From contig NW_004454177.1 of NCBI RefSeq assembly GCF_000283155.1, positions 3,261,468 to 3,325,467 of the forward strand: a DNA stretch of 64,000 bases, in the 5' to 3' direction. How positions within the stretch are numbered: position 1 is the first letter of the stretch; each line of letters opens with the position of its first letter. Positions 1 through 11,879 of the stretch are shown here, piece after piece. The stretch is from Ceratotherium simum simum (lineage: Eukaryota > Chordata > Mammalia > Perissodactyla > Rhinocerotidae). The translations under genes were made by a program, and so were the position numbers. The notes under the pieces were generated by a model. The model made no database searches, was not told the DNA's origin, and saw nothing but the letters and a program-made list of their open reading frames with translations.

Positions 1-529
1 AGCAAGCCAGACAAGGACACTGAAAAACTATGAAGAGGAAAGTCACCTACTTCATGTGGAAAACAAGCTGTCCAGGAGAATTCATCCAGTCATTTATTAT
101 ATACTCATCAAATCCACAAAGCCAACAGAATTGCAGGGTTGAAAGGTCTTTGGAGATCCTGTAGTTTATCCCCAGAGTAGAAAGGACTTGTCTGAGGTCA
201 CATGGTCAGTTAACGGGACAGCCAAGACTAGACCTTGGGCCTGCCGATGCCAACTACAATGCTGAAAATGTCCAGCAACTTTGCAGGGCAGATGGGATGT
301 CATCTGACCTGGACCTTTCTTTGCAGGCTCTGGCTCCCCCTCTCACCATCACACCCCCTTGCTCCAGCCACAGCAGGCACCAAGCTCTTTCTCAGGCCCG
401 TAACTTATCTCTGCCCACATGTCACTCCCTCATTCTCATGTCTAACCAACCTTCAGTAAACAATTCAGAGGAAGCCATATCTGTAAATCTTTCTCCAAGC
501 TCCCAAAGAAGCACTAAACGCTCCCTTCT

Positions 530-640
530 CTGGGCTTCCACACCTCACATTTATAAACCGAGTGCCCTTCAAGCCACATCATACTGCTGCTTGTGTTCCC
601 CAGCACACAATAGGCACTTAATAAACGTTTGCTGAATAAG
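530..640 (+). mobile_element. L2 LINE 3' terminus
   Basis: It ends 'CACAATAGGCACTTAATAAA' and 'GTTTGCTGAATAAG', the usual L2 tail. The sequence upstream to about 380 is CT-rich and may belong to the same relic. Confidence 0.6.
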
Positions 641-1250
641 TGTAGTTGATTTTAGCATTTTCCATAGGTAAGTTGCTTAGTGATGGCTGGCTTATCATTT
701 TGTAATCCTATAACTGGAGCCAAGGGGCTTCCAGCCATCAACCACAGTTTCCCAAAATGCAAATGCAAAGACATTCTTCAGTCAATGCTTCCTGAATTTC
801 CTTCTAATTTTCCCTGCCATTTCTCCTTCTGAATACACCCCTCTCTACCAACAGCCTAGCGAAGAGAATAGACACAGGAGGGTTTGCAGTCAGAAAGCAC
901 AATTTGGGAGCAACAGCTTCTCCTTAAGGTGCTATTGTAGCCAGGTATGCCCAGGAGACATTTGTGGTTGCCAGATCTGCCACCTCTCAGGTTTGCATTG
1001 GGGGGGGGTGGTGGTACCTTGGAAGCTCAGACAGATCATGGGGAGCTTCACTCCACTACTTCTCTAGTTGCACTAAAAACATATTTATTCACCAAAGTGT
1101 ACTGTATTATGCAGAGTGGTTCTCCTAAAAGGCTCAATAAAGGTGAAATATGTGGATAGTCTTAATAATTTTACAATAAACTGCACTTTAGAATCAATTG
1201 CTCTGGCACTAGAAAGTTGTCCGTCTGATGGATTGTAGCTGTTGGCTTAG

Positions 1251-1320
1251 CTGTGTGTGTGTGTGTGTGTAGGGATGTGTGTGGGGGGGGGGTATGTAGG
1301 GGTGCATGTGTGTGTGTGCA
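1251..1320. repeat. TG-rich microsatellite
   Basis: (TG)n with an interrupting run of ten G near 1285-1294, then more TG. It is an imperfect, length-variable type of repeat. Confidence 0.95.
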
Positions 1321-1559
1321 GTGTCTTTCAGTAAAAGATTGCAAGATATGGAAGAGGCTCAAGCACCTGGGAACTGTAGCTCCAACGAGGTGAGAGGCCA
1401 ATTTTGAAATGTTTCTGACAACAGCCTTGAGTTTTGGAAAGCCAGAGGCAGTAAATCAGAAAACTGAGATCGAAGGATGGAAATGCTTAACCAGGAAATG
1501 AGAAAAAAGCAAGGGAAGGAAAATAATGTTCACTAGCAGCCCACTAAGGATTAGAGACT

Positions 1560-1715
1560 TTCCATGTTCTTCACAAAATGATGTTATAAGAATTATTAAC
1601 CCCATTTTACAAAAGGAAAAACTGAGACTCCAATAGGTTAAGTAATATGCCACTTGTACATCTAACGTAGGGGAAGGCTCAGATTCAAACTCAAGTCCTC
1701 TCTGATCTCAGGCCC
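1560..1715 (-). repeat. MIR SINE
   Basis: 'TTAACCCCATTTTACAAAAG', 'GAAAAACTGAGACTCCAATA' and 'GATTCAAACTCAAGTC' are the reversed MIR core and tRNA-like part. Confidence 0.75.
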
Positions 1716-2399
1716 TGGCTACCTCCATTAAATCATGTTTCCATCCTCTGTGTCATGAGGCTCACTCAATCTCATGTGCCAAGCCAAGAGGACAGCAGAC
1801 AGAACTAGATAATTTCAGAATGACCTTGAAAACCCAAAGGAGAGGTTTTTTCTGAAAGAACTTTGGGTCCTGGCTCCATGAGTCAGGTGCCAGGTGCTGG
1901 CCTAAAGAGGTCACTTGACCAAGACCGGCCCGGGCATGGTGTGGCCAGTGGAGGAAGCAGCCCCAGGTGACAGACAGCTATTCAGCCCAAGCAGCCAGAC
2001 TGTCCTTGCCCTCTTCTGCCTCTTACCTGAATGGTCATTCTTGGTGCCAAGCCTGGGCCTCAGGTTTTGACACTGCCTTCACTCATCGGAACCCCCTGAA
2101 ACTCTGTCTCTTGGATCCTAAACTAAACTACACTTCCTGGTCCTGCACACCCTTAATTCTAAATCTGTCCAGCCCAGAGTGGAGGAAGGACATTCCAGAC
2201 TGAGTAGTTATGATGTGGGCTCTGAAAGTGCCCAGGCATCCTTAGGAAAGGGCAGGCTGGGCCCAGCTCCTCCTGGCTGAGCTGCGGACCTTTTTGTTCA
2301 CGGGCTTAGCCAGGACGAGCTAAATTCCTGTTGGATGCAAGGAGATGAACTGTCTCAACTGGCCAGCCCCACTAGTCCAAGAACTCTATAATGTTATGA

Positions 2400-2720
2400 A
2401 CTGCTCCATTCATTCACTCAATACACACTTATTGAGAACCTACTCTGTGCCAGTAGGTTATAGTGACGGACAAGACAGACTTGGTCTTGCCTTTATGAAG
2501 CTCAAAGTCTGGTGGAGGGATCAGATACAGAAGAAGGAACTCCCACTTGAGAAGAATGATACATAATACAGAACACAAGGCGCTATGAGAGTGTGTAACA
2601 GCAGACTCAACCTAATGGGGTGTCAGGGGAGACTTCCTTGAGAAAGGAAGGAACATTTAAGTAAGAGCTGAAAGATGAGCAGGGTTGGCTTGCCAAAGGA
2701 AGGAGCAGAAGAGCGGGATG
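2400..2720 (-). mobile_element. L2 LINE 3' region, minus orientation
   Basis: It begins with the reverse L2 terminus ('CATTCATTCACTCAATACAC', 'TTATTGAGAACCTACTCTGT') and continues into purine-rich reversed 3' UTR and C-terminal sequence ('GGGAGACTTCCTTGAGAAAG'). Confidence 0.65.
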
Positions 2721-3246
2721 GTGAGCATGCTCACTTCCTCTGGAATCAATTACTTCCCTTCCTGTATGCCTTGGCTCCCCTTTCTGTAATAATTTTAGCA
2801 ATTTCAATTACTCATGGCTAATCTCTCTGATAAACCTTTAGAAAAATAAACATAGGCTCAGTCTGCCTGACAATAACAATAATCCAGAGGAGAAAAATTG
2901 GCTGCATATATCCATTCTGCCCAAACAAGATAGAGACTGGGGCATAGAGTGGTTATTTCTGCAGGACTCACTGGGACCTGGCTATAGTTTGGGAATCTGA
3001 GGAGCTGAGAGCTGAACAGAAACTGCTTCCATAGGCCACGTGAGCCCTCCAACCCGAGGGGTCATTCTCCCCTCTCTCCAGGAAACATTCCCAACCCAAG
3101 GGTGCTGTGAGTTGAAATGCCAGCAACAGTGTGTAGGATGGAACAAGTCCTGGGCTGAAAAGACCCTCAGAGGTCAGCTAATACAACCTCATAACTTTTC
3201 AGATGAAGAAATTAAAGCCCAGTGAGGAGAAATGGCTTGCCTGGAT

Positions 3247-4700
3247 AAATGCAGTAGAGTGAAGTGGTTAAGAGCTACCTGCCTGGGTTCATGAACTGGC
3301 TTGACTACATTCAGCAAGATATCAAAACTTTATAGTACCATGTCTGACTGGGCAAGGGAAACACTAGAAAAAATAAACAAACGGGACTACATCAAACTAA
3401 AAAGCTCCTGCACAGCAAAGGAAACCATCAACAAAATGAAAAGATAACCTAGTAATTGGGAGAAGATATTTGCAAACCATATATCTGTTAAGGGGTTAAC
3501 ATCCAAAATATATAAAGAACTCATACATCTCAACAACAAAAAAACTAACAACCCAATTAAAAAATGGGCAAAAGACCTGAACAGACATTTCCCCAAAGAA
3601 TATATGCAGATGGCCAACAGACACATGAAAAGATGTTCAACATCATTAACTATCAGGGAAATGCAAATCAAAACTACAATAGGTTATCACTTCACTCCCG
3701 TCAGAATGGCTATACTTAACAAGACAGGAAACAACAAGTGTTGAAGAGGATGTGGAGAGAAGCACTGCTGGTGGGAGTGCAAACTGGTGCAGCCACTAGG
3801 GGAAACAGTATGGGATTCCTCAAAAAATTAAGAATCGAACTACCATATGATCCAGCTATTCCACTGCTGGGTGTTTATCCAAAGAACATGAAAACACGTG
3901 TGCGTAAAGATACACGCACCCTTGTGTTCATTGCAGCATTATTCACAATAGCCAAGACTTGGAAGCAACCTAAGTGCCCATCAACGGATGAATGGATAAA
4001 GAAGATGTGGTATATATATACACAATGGAATACCACTCAACCATAAGAAATGATGAAATCCAACCATTTGTGACGACATAGATGGACCTTGAGGGTATTA
4101 TGCTAAGCCAAATAAGTCAGAGGGAGAAGGTCAAATACCGTATGATCTCACTCATAAGTGGAAGATAAAAACAGCAACAAACAAACACATAGAGACAGAG
4201 ATTGGATTGCTGGTTACCAGAGGGGAAGTGGGGAGAGAGGAGGGTGAAAGGGGTGATTAGGTACATGTATGTGGTGATGGATTGTAATTAGTCTTTGGGT
4301 GTTGAACATGATGTAATCTATGCAGAAATAGAAGTATAATGACATACACTTGAAATTTATATAATGTTATAAACCAATGTTACTGCAATAAAAAAATAAG
4401 ATTTTTTTAAAAAGGCTTATGATAAACTCTTAAAAAATATAAAAAAAAAATAAAAAGAGAACAGTATTATAGTATCAAATAAACCTCACCACTGTTTTGT
4501 TAAATTTTGATATAAATAAAAACTGTGTGTAAAATTTAAAAAATTTAGAAAAAAACTTTATGAGCCTCACCTTGCTCATCTCTAAAATGGGGATAAAACA
4601 GTGCCTTCTACTAGAGTTGTGTGAGATTTAAATGAGAAAATTACTGTGAAGCACTTATTACAGAGTTTTGCATGTAGAAGGTATTCATTTTGTTACTGTG
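3247..4700 (+). repeat. MIR SINE split by the L1 at 3334-4551
   Basis: The 5' part (3247-3323) has the MIR head 'GTAGAGTGAAGTGGTTAAGAG' followed by 'CTGCCTGGGTTC'. The 3' part (4562-4700) resumes with 'GAGCCTCACCTTGCTCATCT', 'AAAATGGGGATAA' and 'GTGTGAGATTTAAATGAGA'. The two halves are in order and in the same orientation, as expected for one MIR interrupted by a later L1 insertion. Confidence 0.8.
3334..4551 (+). mobile_element. L1 LINE, 5'-truncated, inserted inside a MIR
   Basis: This is the end of L1 ORF2 plus the 3' UTR. A readable stretch near 3825-4046 gives ELPYDPAIPLLGVYP, VFIAALFTIAKTWKQPKC and PSTDEWIKKMWYIYT, the usual C-terminal L1 ORF2 motifs; the frame is broken elsewhere. The 10-bp repeat AAAACTTTAT flanks it at 3324-3333 and 4552-4561. 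MIR sequence continues on both sides. The tail has two A-rich stretches, at about 4390-4460 and 4530-4556. Confidence 0.92.
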
Positions 4701-6014
4701 TCACCCTGCTAGTTAGTGGCGGGGCCGAAACTAGAAGCCACAGCTGCTTCACCGCCTGTCCTCTGCATGCTGAGGCCTCCTGCTGGTGTAACCTTTCCCC
4801 ACATCCTTCCAACACCTAGCACTTGGCCCCCTCTCTCTAGATTCCCCAAGGGAAACACTCGGAGGTACCTGCTGCCTTATATACCTGGCACAAAAGGTGG
4901 CCTGCCCTCCAGCGTGGTGACAGTGCCAAGAGCACGGAGCTCTGGCCCTGCCTGGGGCACAGCGATGAAATGGTGGTCACGGCATCCAGCTAGCCACACC
5001 GGCTGCAATGCCAGGAGCAGCCCAGGTGGCCCATAGACCACACAGCCTCCTGCTTCCGGTGCCCAATTATTCCCTGCCTTTCATTGACATTTCCTGACTT
5101 TTGACCCTTACCCTTAAGTCTCCACGCTTCTCCCCACCAAGGCGGCAGCTCTCTCTTTTTGTACAGGGCCCATCTGTGCTCTCCGACAATAGATTAGGGT
5201 GATTTTATCTTGTCTATTAGGCAGTGATTGCAAATCTCCCTGGGTTCATTAGTAGCTGGATAATCCTTCCAGATTTATTAGCTCAAATTGCACTTCCTCC
5301 TTCACCTCTTCTCTTCAGATGGCATCTCTGCTGTCTCAGCGGCTGGCTGGGCTTTGCCCAAAGGCCCTTAATTCTTCACGTCCTCTATCCCAACTTCCAT
5401 CAGTCTTGCGGAACAACGGTTCCCCCAGCCAAACCCGGAGCTGCCTGGAGGACAGAGACTCCTTCCAGACTACAGAGCAGAGTAAGCACAGCGAATGTAT
5501 AACCGTCCTGTGCCTGCCCCACCTGGAAGCGCCAGGCAGGACTGTCAGGCCAGCAGCCCACCTGGATGAGAACACTCCAGGCACAGACTCTTTATAAGGG
5601 AGCTGATACCTTTCTAAGTGCTAATTTCCACCTACAGGATCAGTTATCCTCTAAACAGACACGCCAGGCCTTAGGAAGCTAATTTCTTTTCCAGCATACA
5701 TGAAAGAGATGTGTGACAACGATTAATAATGTAATAATGTGGCAGATATTGCTAGTGGAGCACCACACCCATTGTCTCTCCTCCCTGGGCACACAGTGGG
5801 CGACGTTTCCCAATCTCCCTTACAGGGAGGTGCGGGCATGTGACTGGGTTCTAGCCAAAGGAATTGTGAGGAGAAATCCTACATGCCGCTTCCGTAAGGC
5901 CTGGCCCATAAACCCTCCTGTGTCTGATCCTCTATATTTTTTCCCATTCCTGGCCTCTCAGACACAAAGTGGTATCAACAGCTAATTTTTAATTTTACCA
6001 AGATTTTTTGAGAC

Positions 6015-6130
6015 AGATATTGTTATTCACATTTTACACACGAGGAAACGAGGCTCCCAAGAGTTTCTGGGGCACACAGCCAGTAAGCTCCTGAACTGGG
6101 GATTTTCACAAGGTCTGACCGACTTAAGGA
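6015..6130 (-). repeat. MIR SINE fragment
   Basis: 'TATTCACATTTTACACACGA' and 'GGAAACGAGGCTCCCAAGAG' with 'CACACAGCCAGTAAGC' give the reversed MIR core. Confidence 0.65.
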
Positions 6131-6261
6131 CTGAGTTTTTACACGCTGGCTTCTTTCTCTCATTATGAACCTTCCTAATCAGGACTCGCAACTTGGGCCA
6201 TGTGGTATTGCTGCCTTCAATTTGCAAACTCCAAATAGAAATATGGAACACATCTGAACAC

Positions 6262-7000
6262 TTCAGACCCATTAAGATGGCTATTATCATAAAAATAAAA
6301 AATAGCAAGTATTGGTGAGGATGTGGAGGAAATCAAACCTTTATCCATTACTGGTGGGAATGGAAAATAGCACAGCTGGAAAACAGTTTGGCTGTTCCTC
6401 AAAAATTAAACATAGAATTATCGTATGATCTAGCAATTCCACTCGTGGGTATATACACCCAAAGGGATTGAAAGCAAGGACTTGAACAAATACTTGTACA
6501 CTTATGTTCATAGCAGCTCTATACACAGTAGCCAAGAGGTGGAAGCAACACAAGTGTCCATATTGATGGATGAACAGATAAACAAAATGTGATATATACT
6601 TACAACGGATTATTATTCCGCCTTAAAAAGGAAGGAAATTCTGATGCATGGATGGCCCCTGAAGACATTATACTAAGTGAAATAAGTCAGACACAAAAGG
6701 ACAAATATTGCATAATTCCACTTACATGAGGTACTTAGAACAGGCAAATTCATAGCAACAGAAAGTAGAATGGTGGTTGCCAGAGACTGGAAGGAGGAGG
6801 GAATGGAAGAGTTATTGTTTAATGGGTATGAAATTTCAGTCTGGGAAGATGAAAAGAGTTCTGAGGATAGATGGTGATGATGGTTGCACAACAATGTGAA
6901 TATATTTATTGCTACTGAATGGTACACTTAAAAATGGTTAAAACGCTAAATTTTATGTTAGGTATATTTTACCACAATAATAAAATAAAGTTAAAAAAAA
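6262..7000 (+). mobile_element. L1 LINE 3' end
   Basis: Decayed end of ORF2 ('AAGTATTGGTGAGGATGTGG', 'TTACTGGTGGGAATGG', 'TAGCAATTCCACTCGTGGGT') and the 3' UTR ending 'TTTACCACAATAATAAAAT'. There is no intact frame. The ERE at 7007 begins almost at its 3' end, a common A-rich target. Antisense to GRIK4. Confidence 0.88.
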
Positions 7001-7006
7001 GAGTGA

Positions 7007-7253
7007 GGGGCCGGCCCAGTGGCGTAGTGGTTAAGTTCGCGTGCTCTGCTTCGGCAGCCCAGGGTTCGCGGGTACGGATCCCGGGCACGGACCTACACAC
7101 TGCTCATCAAGCCATGCTGTGGTGGCACCCCACATACAAAATAGAGGAAAAGAGGCACAGATGTTAGCTCAAGGACAATCTTCCTCAAGCAAAAAGAGGA
7201 AGATCGGCAACAGATGTTAGCTCAGGGCCAATCTTCCTCACCCAAAAAAAAAG
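7007..7253 (+). mobile_element. ERE SINE, near full length
   Basis: It starts GGGGCCGGCCCAGTGGCGTA, runs through GGTTCGCGGGTACGGATCCC and two 'GATGTTAGCTCA' units, and ends in a run of A. It sits between two L1 3' ends. An imperfect repeat, AAAAAAGAGTGA / AAAAAAGAATGA, on its two sides is a likely target-site duplication. The orientation is antisense to GRIK4. Confidence 0.93.
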
Positions 7254-7618
7254 AATGAAGTTCTAATACATGCTGCAACACGGAAGAATCTAGGTGACAG
7301 TATGCTAAGTGAAATAAGCAAGACACAAAAGGAAAAATATTGTATGATTTCACTAATATGAAATATCTAGGATAGGCAAATTCATAGAGACAGAAAGCAG
7401 ATTAGAGGTAACTAGGGGCTGGGGGATGGGGAATGGGAAGTTATTGCTTAATGGTTACAGAGTTTCTGTTGCGGGTGATGAAAAGTTTTAGAAATAAATT
7501 GTGGTGATGGTTATACAACATTGTGAATGTAATTTAATGCCACTGAATTGTAAACTTAAAAATGGTTAAAATGACAAATCTTATGTTACATATATTTTAC
7601 CACAATGAAGACAAATTG
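7254..7618 (+). mobile_element. L1 LINE 3' end, second copy
   Basis: It contains 'AGTATGCTAAGTGAAATAAGC', 'GGCAAATTCATAGAGACAGA' and ends 'TTTTACCACAATGAAGAC'. It covers the same part of L1 as 6640-7000 but is clearly diverged from it. It is therefore a separate insertion or an older copy, not the continuation of the upstream element. Confidence 0.82.
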
Positions 7619-8859
7619 AAAAAACAAATCTGGATAAAGGCAGGAATCGGTTTTCCAGGTTGTTTGTGAGTATGTGTCTTTTTTGACTTTGCAGAGTAAT
7701 TTTCTCGTTTGCCTTGCTTTCTTCCTTGTTTGGTCCATCTCACTTCGGCCTGGACCCTTGACTCCTTACCTTGGCTACCACTGGGACCTGCTTCCTTCTG
7801 GTTCCTCTCCAGATCTCTAGCCAAGTGCATATCCTGGATCTCAATTTACCATTAAAGCTATCATGATTGGGACCCCAGGAGCTGACCTTTTGCCTCCCAC
7901 CTTAGCCAGATGCCTTCAGAGGCCCATTCCCACCCGTTGATCAGAGATTTCCTGTCATGGGACTGAGTCCTGACCCATTAGAACCAGGAGCAAGGGCAAG
8001 AAGCTGTTTCACTGATCAAACCTCTGACACCAGTACAAACTATCCTAAATCCCATTTCAAAATAGATACATAAATAAAAGACCTGGAGATCTGTCCTCTG
8101 TTTGCTATGACTGTGTATCTTCAACATCTACAAACTCCCTGTCAGTGACCTCTTCCTCTCTTCTGGAGAGGGTCTGTCCCTGTATGTGGGTCTCTCTCTT
8201 CTTGCTGAAGTGTTTCTCTCATTGCTTGACACCTCACTGAGCCTTGGCTTCCCCTGGACCCCCAGACCTGGCTCTTCCCTGGACCTGTGCAGCTTCTCCC
8301 CTGGCTCTGCCTGATCCTCCTAGCCAGCCTAGCTCTCTCGGGCTCAGTTCCTCTCCGTGCATCAGTCATCTCCGTCAGCCAAAGCTCAGGGCTGGCACAC
8401 TCATTCTCCCTGCTGGCCAGACCCTGACAGAGAAAGAAACTGTGTTTCTATAGACTCAGATGAATTGATGGTTTAGAAGTTTGATTCGTGATGGATATTT
8501 TGTCCCAACTCTTGTGATGGTAATCAACTGACTGACTGCTCTGGATTCAATCTAGTTCATTTATTACAGATGCCCTAAATCAATCAGCCTTCTTAATGCC
8601 TGGATGGAACTGAGGTATGGGGACTTAATCAATTAGTCAGTAATCACTGACACAAATAAACCCTACAAGGGTCGGTTCAGTCGTGCACAATAACTGAACT
8701 ACCTAGTTCTATTCATTCTCTGGAAGTAAGTAAAATGGCACTTTAGGAGCCACTTTTACAGGCCGTTAGAGATGGGCAGCAAAATAAGTCTCTCCTGTTC
8801 CTTTGAGCACATGGGAAGCATAAATAGGACTTCTTAAAATAATACCTTCCCTTTGCTAA

Positions 8860-9060
8860 ACTCGTATTGTGAGCCAGTTGTTGTGTGCATATTATCTCCT
8901 GAGGCAGGTGTTAGTATCCACTCGCAGATGAGGTTGTTGAGGCTCAGAGAGGTTAAGTAACTTGCACAAGATCACATAGCTGGTTGCTAGTCCAACTAGA
9001 ATTCCAAGTCATGTCCGCCTAATGCCAAGGCCTATGCCTTTCTTGCTCACTGTGCTGGCT
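8860..9060 (-). repeat. MIR SINE
   Basis: 'GTTGAGGCTCAGAGAGGTTA', 'AGTAACTTGCACAAGATCAC' and 'CTAGAATTCCAAGTC' mark the reversed MIR core and head. Confidence 0.78.
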
Positions 9061-9689
9061 CTCAAAAAGCTAATCTGAGCACCTGCTGCATCAATGTGGC
9101 AGAATTCAGAGAGATGGGACATGATTGGGGTCCTTGAGGAAGTCACAGAAGGAATAAATAAGAATTAAAGTCTGGGTGGCATCCGTATTTGGGGGGAAGG
9201 GACTGGAGAAGCACAGAGGGTAACTCATTGACCTCTGCACGAAGCCCCTCCCTTTCCGGCCCAAGACTCCAACTGCAACTGGGCAGGAAGAGTGGACTTC
9301 AAAATAGTTTCTTAATGCCTAATAGAGGCCTGTCCCTTCCAGAAAGCCAAAGCACTAATGAGAGGCTTCCAGAATACTCTCTCACGGAGTGATTTTTGCA
9401 ATGGCTCTGCTTCGAATTTCTCTAATTTTTCTTTATTCAGCCATCCTCATTCATGTAGTTACTGCTCTGATTTTCCCCTTGCAAAATTACAAACTGTGTC
9501 AATCCTGTTAATTCCAGGTTCAAAGAACTCTCTGACTGAGGTATGCTCCCAGAGCTCATCTCATTCAGTGCCCACCCAAAAAGGAGAAAAGCTCTTTGAA
9601 AACTGAAAGTATCATAGTGTTATATATAAAAAAAAAAAATTACAATGCCTTAGAAACATATAGTACTTTGTAATTTATAATGCATTTTT

Positions 9690-9984
9690 GTGTGTGTGTG
9701 TGAGGAGGATCAGCCCTGAGCTAACATCCATGCTAATCCTCCTCTTTTTGCTGAGGAAGACCGGCTCTGAGCTAACATCTATTGCCAATCCTCCTCCTTT
9801 TTTTTGCCCCAAAGCCCCAGTAGATAGTTGTATGTCATAGCTGCACATCCTTCTAGTTGCTGTATGTGGGACGCGGCCTCAGCATGGCCGGATAAGTGGT
9901 GCGTCGGTGCGCGCCCGGGATCTGAATCCCGGGGCGCCAGTAGCGGAGCGCGCACGCTTAACCGCTAAGCCACGGGGCCGGCCC
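9690..9984 (-). mobile_element. ERE SINE, longer ERE2-like form
   Basis: The minus strand starts GGGGCCGGCCCCGTGGCTTA and carries the tRNA-like head, then an extra segment (GCAACTAGAAGGATGTGCAG .. TATCTACTGGGGCTTTGGGG) and two 'GTTAGCTCA' units. A 14-bp direct repeat, TATAATGCATTTTT, flanks it at 9676-9689 and 9985-9998, showing target-primed insertion. The orientation is sense to GRIK4. Confidence 0.95.
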
Positions 9985-9999
9985 TATAATGCATTTTTA

Positions 10000-10180
10000 T
10001 TTATCCTCACACAACAACCTTGTAAGATTTTATTATCCTCATTTTACAAATGAGAAAACTGGGGCTCAGAGAGTCAATGTGACTCCCCCAAAGTCACAGA
10101 GTGAGTGTAAGGTAGCGTGGGGACTTGACTCGGGTCTCCTGACTTCCCAGACCAGTGCTTTTTCCACTAGATAAATCATC
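10000..10180 (-). repeat. MIR SINE
   Basis: 'ATTATCCTCATTTTACAAAT', 'GAGAAAACTGGGGCTCAGAG' and 'CAGTGCTTTTTCCACTAG' give most of a reversed MIR, adjoining the ERE at 9690. Confidence 0.8.
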
Positions 10181-11484
10181 ACAATCATTACTATCATTTC
10201 TGAGAAGAGGAAGTGGTGGTACACAGTGTGGGTGATGCTTTCTTAAAAATCTCCAAGCCAAGCAACTCCACCTTAGTCTGGTTACTGTCCTGGGAACTCA
10301 TCTTCCAAATGACTGGCCTCCTTCCCTTTGGGAAGTGACCCACGACTCCTTGCTGCCCAGCCTCACCCTCCTCCACTCTCATGGCTGCCTAATGCGGGAA
10401 GCGTCCCTGGCAGGCTGGCACGAGGCAGGCAGCCCCTCGCCTGCCTTTCCCACTCCTCCCCTCGACTTCCGAGGCTCCCAAAATGGAACATGACTGCACT
10501 TTAATCTCTCTTTACTCTCCTGCCAACTTGCCCGGGCTCCCCCAGATGCCTCCTTCCTTTAAGCAAATGCTTTTGCACTGCCCTGGGAATAGTCTAATCC
10601 TTTTCTCCCCTTTTACATGTTAATGTTCTGATTTACAGCAGCAGTGTTAGACAGGAAAACATAAATAAATGAGCAAACAAAGTAGTCCCTTCTGTTTTAT
10701 ATTTCGAGGGGTAGTGACTGGGATGGGGCATGAAGGCGATTTCTGGGGTGTTGGTAATGTTCTATTTCTGGATCCGGGTGCTGCTTACACAGGTGTGCTC
10801 ACTTGGAGAACGTTCATTAAGCTGTGCACGTGTGATATGTGTGGCCTTCTATCTGTGTGCTAGACTTCAATTTAAAAATTCCAACAATGGAGCAGGCAGT
10901 TTTGTGGTGGTGGCGAACCAGGTGATGGCTGAATGACTCTCTGGCGAGCCTGCTGTGGACAGAGTCCCTGTACCAGAAAAGAGACTACACTGCATTCCTC
11001 TAAGCTGTCTCAACTTGGAATGCAAAGGCCTGTAGGATACATCAGCGTTAACAATTCCACAGCAGCCCCAAGAAAGGGCTCTTCATGGAAACCTACAGCT
11101 GGAGAGGAACAAGGATCACAGGGTCCCAGTCTGTCTCTTTGGGCAGGCATCTCCTCAGCCTCGCAGGACATTTCAGGAGACATGGTCCCTAAGGCAGGGA
11201 GGGACACTGCACCATCTCCTGGATTACCCTATCACATACGTTGATCAAGAAAGTCTTAACTTCTAGGTAACCTTTTTCATTTTAAGATTGAAGAGTCAAA
11301 TCTGTGAGGTTGAATTCTATTCCCTAACTTACCAAAGATCTTAAAATTAATTGACAACTGCCTTAAATCCTCTAAATAGGTTACTCTCAAGGATGGATAC
11401 AAATAGATAAATGAATAATAATTAACTGACAGGTCCATTGCTGGAGCAGTCCATAAGTCTGACTTACTGTTTCTGGACATGCCA

Positions 11485-11835
11485 CGTACTTCAAATCTCC
11501 AAGTATGTGGATATGCTGTTCCTTATTCTGGAATGCTCTTCCTTTCTTTGTCTATCTAGAAAAACCATACCCATCTTTCAGGGTATAGCTTCAAGGCCCC
11601 TTCTTTGGTGAAGCATATCCTGCCTGCCCCAGGTTGAGCAAGTGGCCCCTGCTCTAGGGTCTAGAGCACTGTGTATACACATCTAATAGAACCTACCATT
11701 TTGCACTGCAATAGGTACTTTGAGTTTTTCCAAGGCAGGCTTAGTTCCTTATTCCCATTTTAATTCCTAACGCCTGGCCCAGTGCCTATTATATCAAAAG
11801 CACGTCTGGATGAAGGGGCTGCCTAGATAAACAAT
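11485..11835 (+). mobile_element. L2 LINE 3' region
   Basis: It has 'TCTGGAATGCTCTTCCTTTC', 'CAAGGCCCCTTCTTTGGTGA' and the terminus 'CTGGCCCAGTGCCTATTATA', in L2 order. It is decayed. Confidence 0.75.
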
Positions 11836-11879
11836 CTCGATATCTCACGCATTTATAAAATAAAAGACTTCTTGTCTGA

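Noticed and set aside
3738..4046. 102-codon open frame with L1 ORF2 motifs
   Set aside because: It is a surviving piece of a dead L1, not a host gene.
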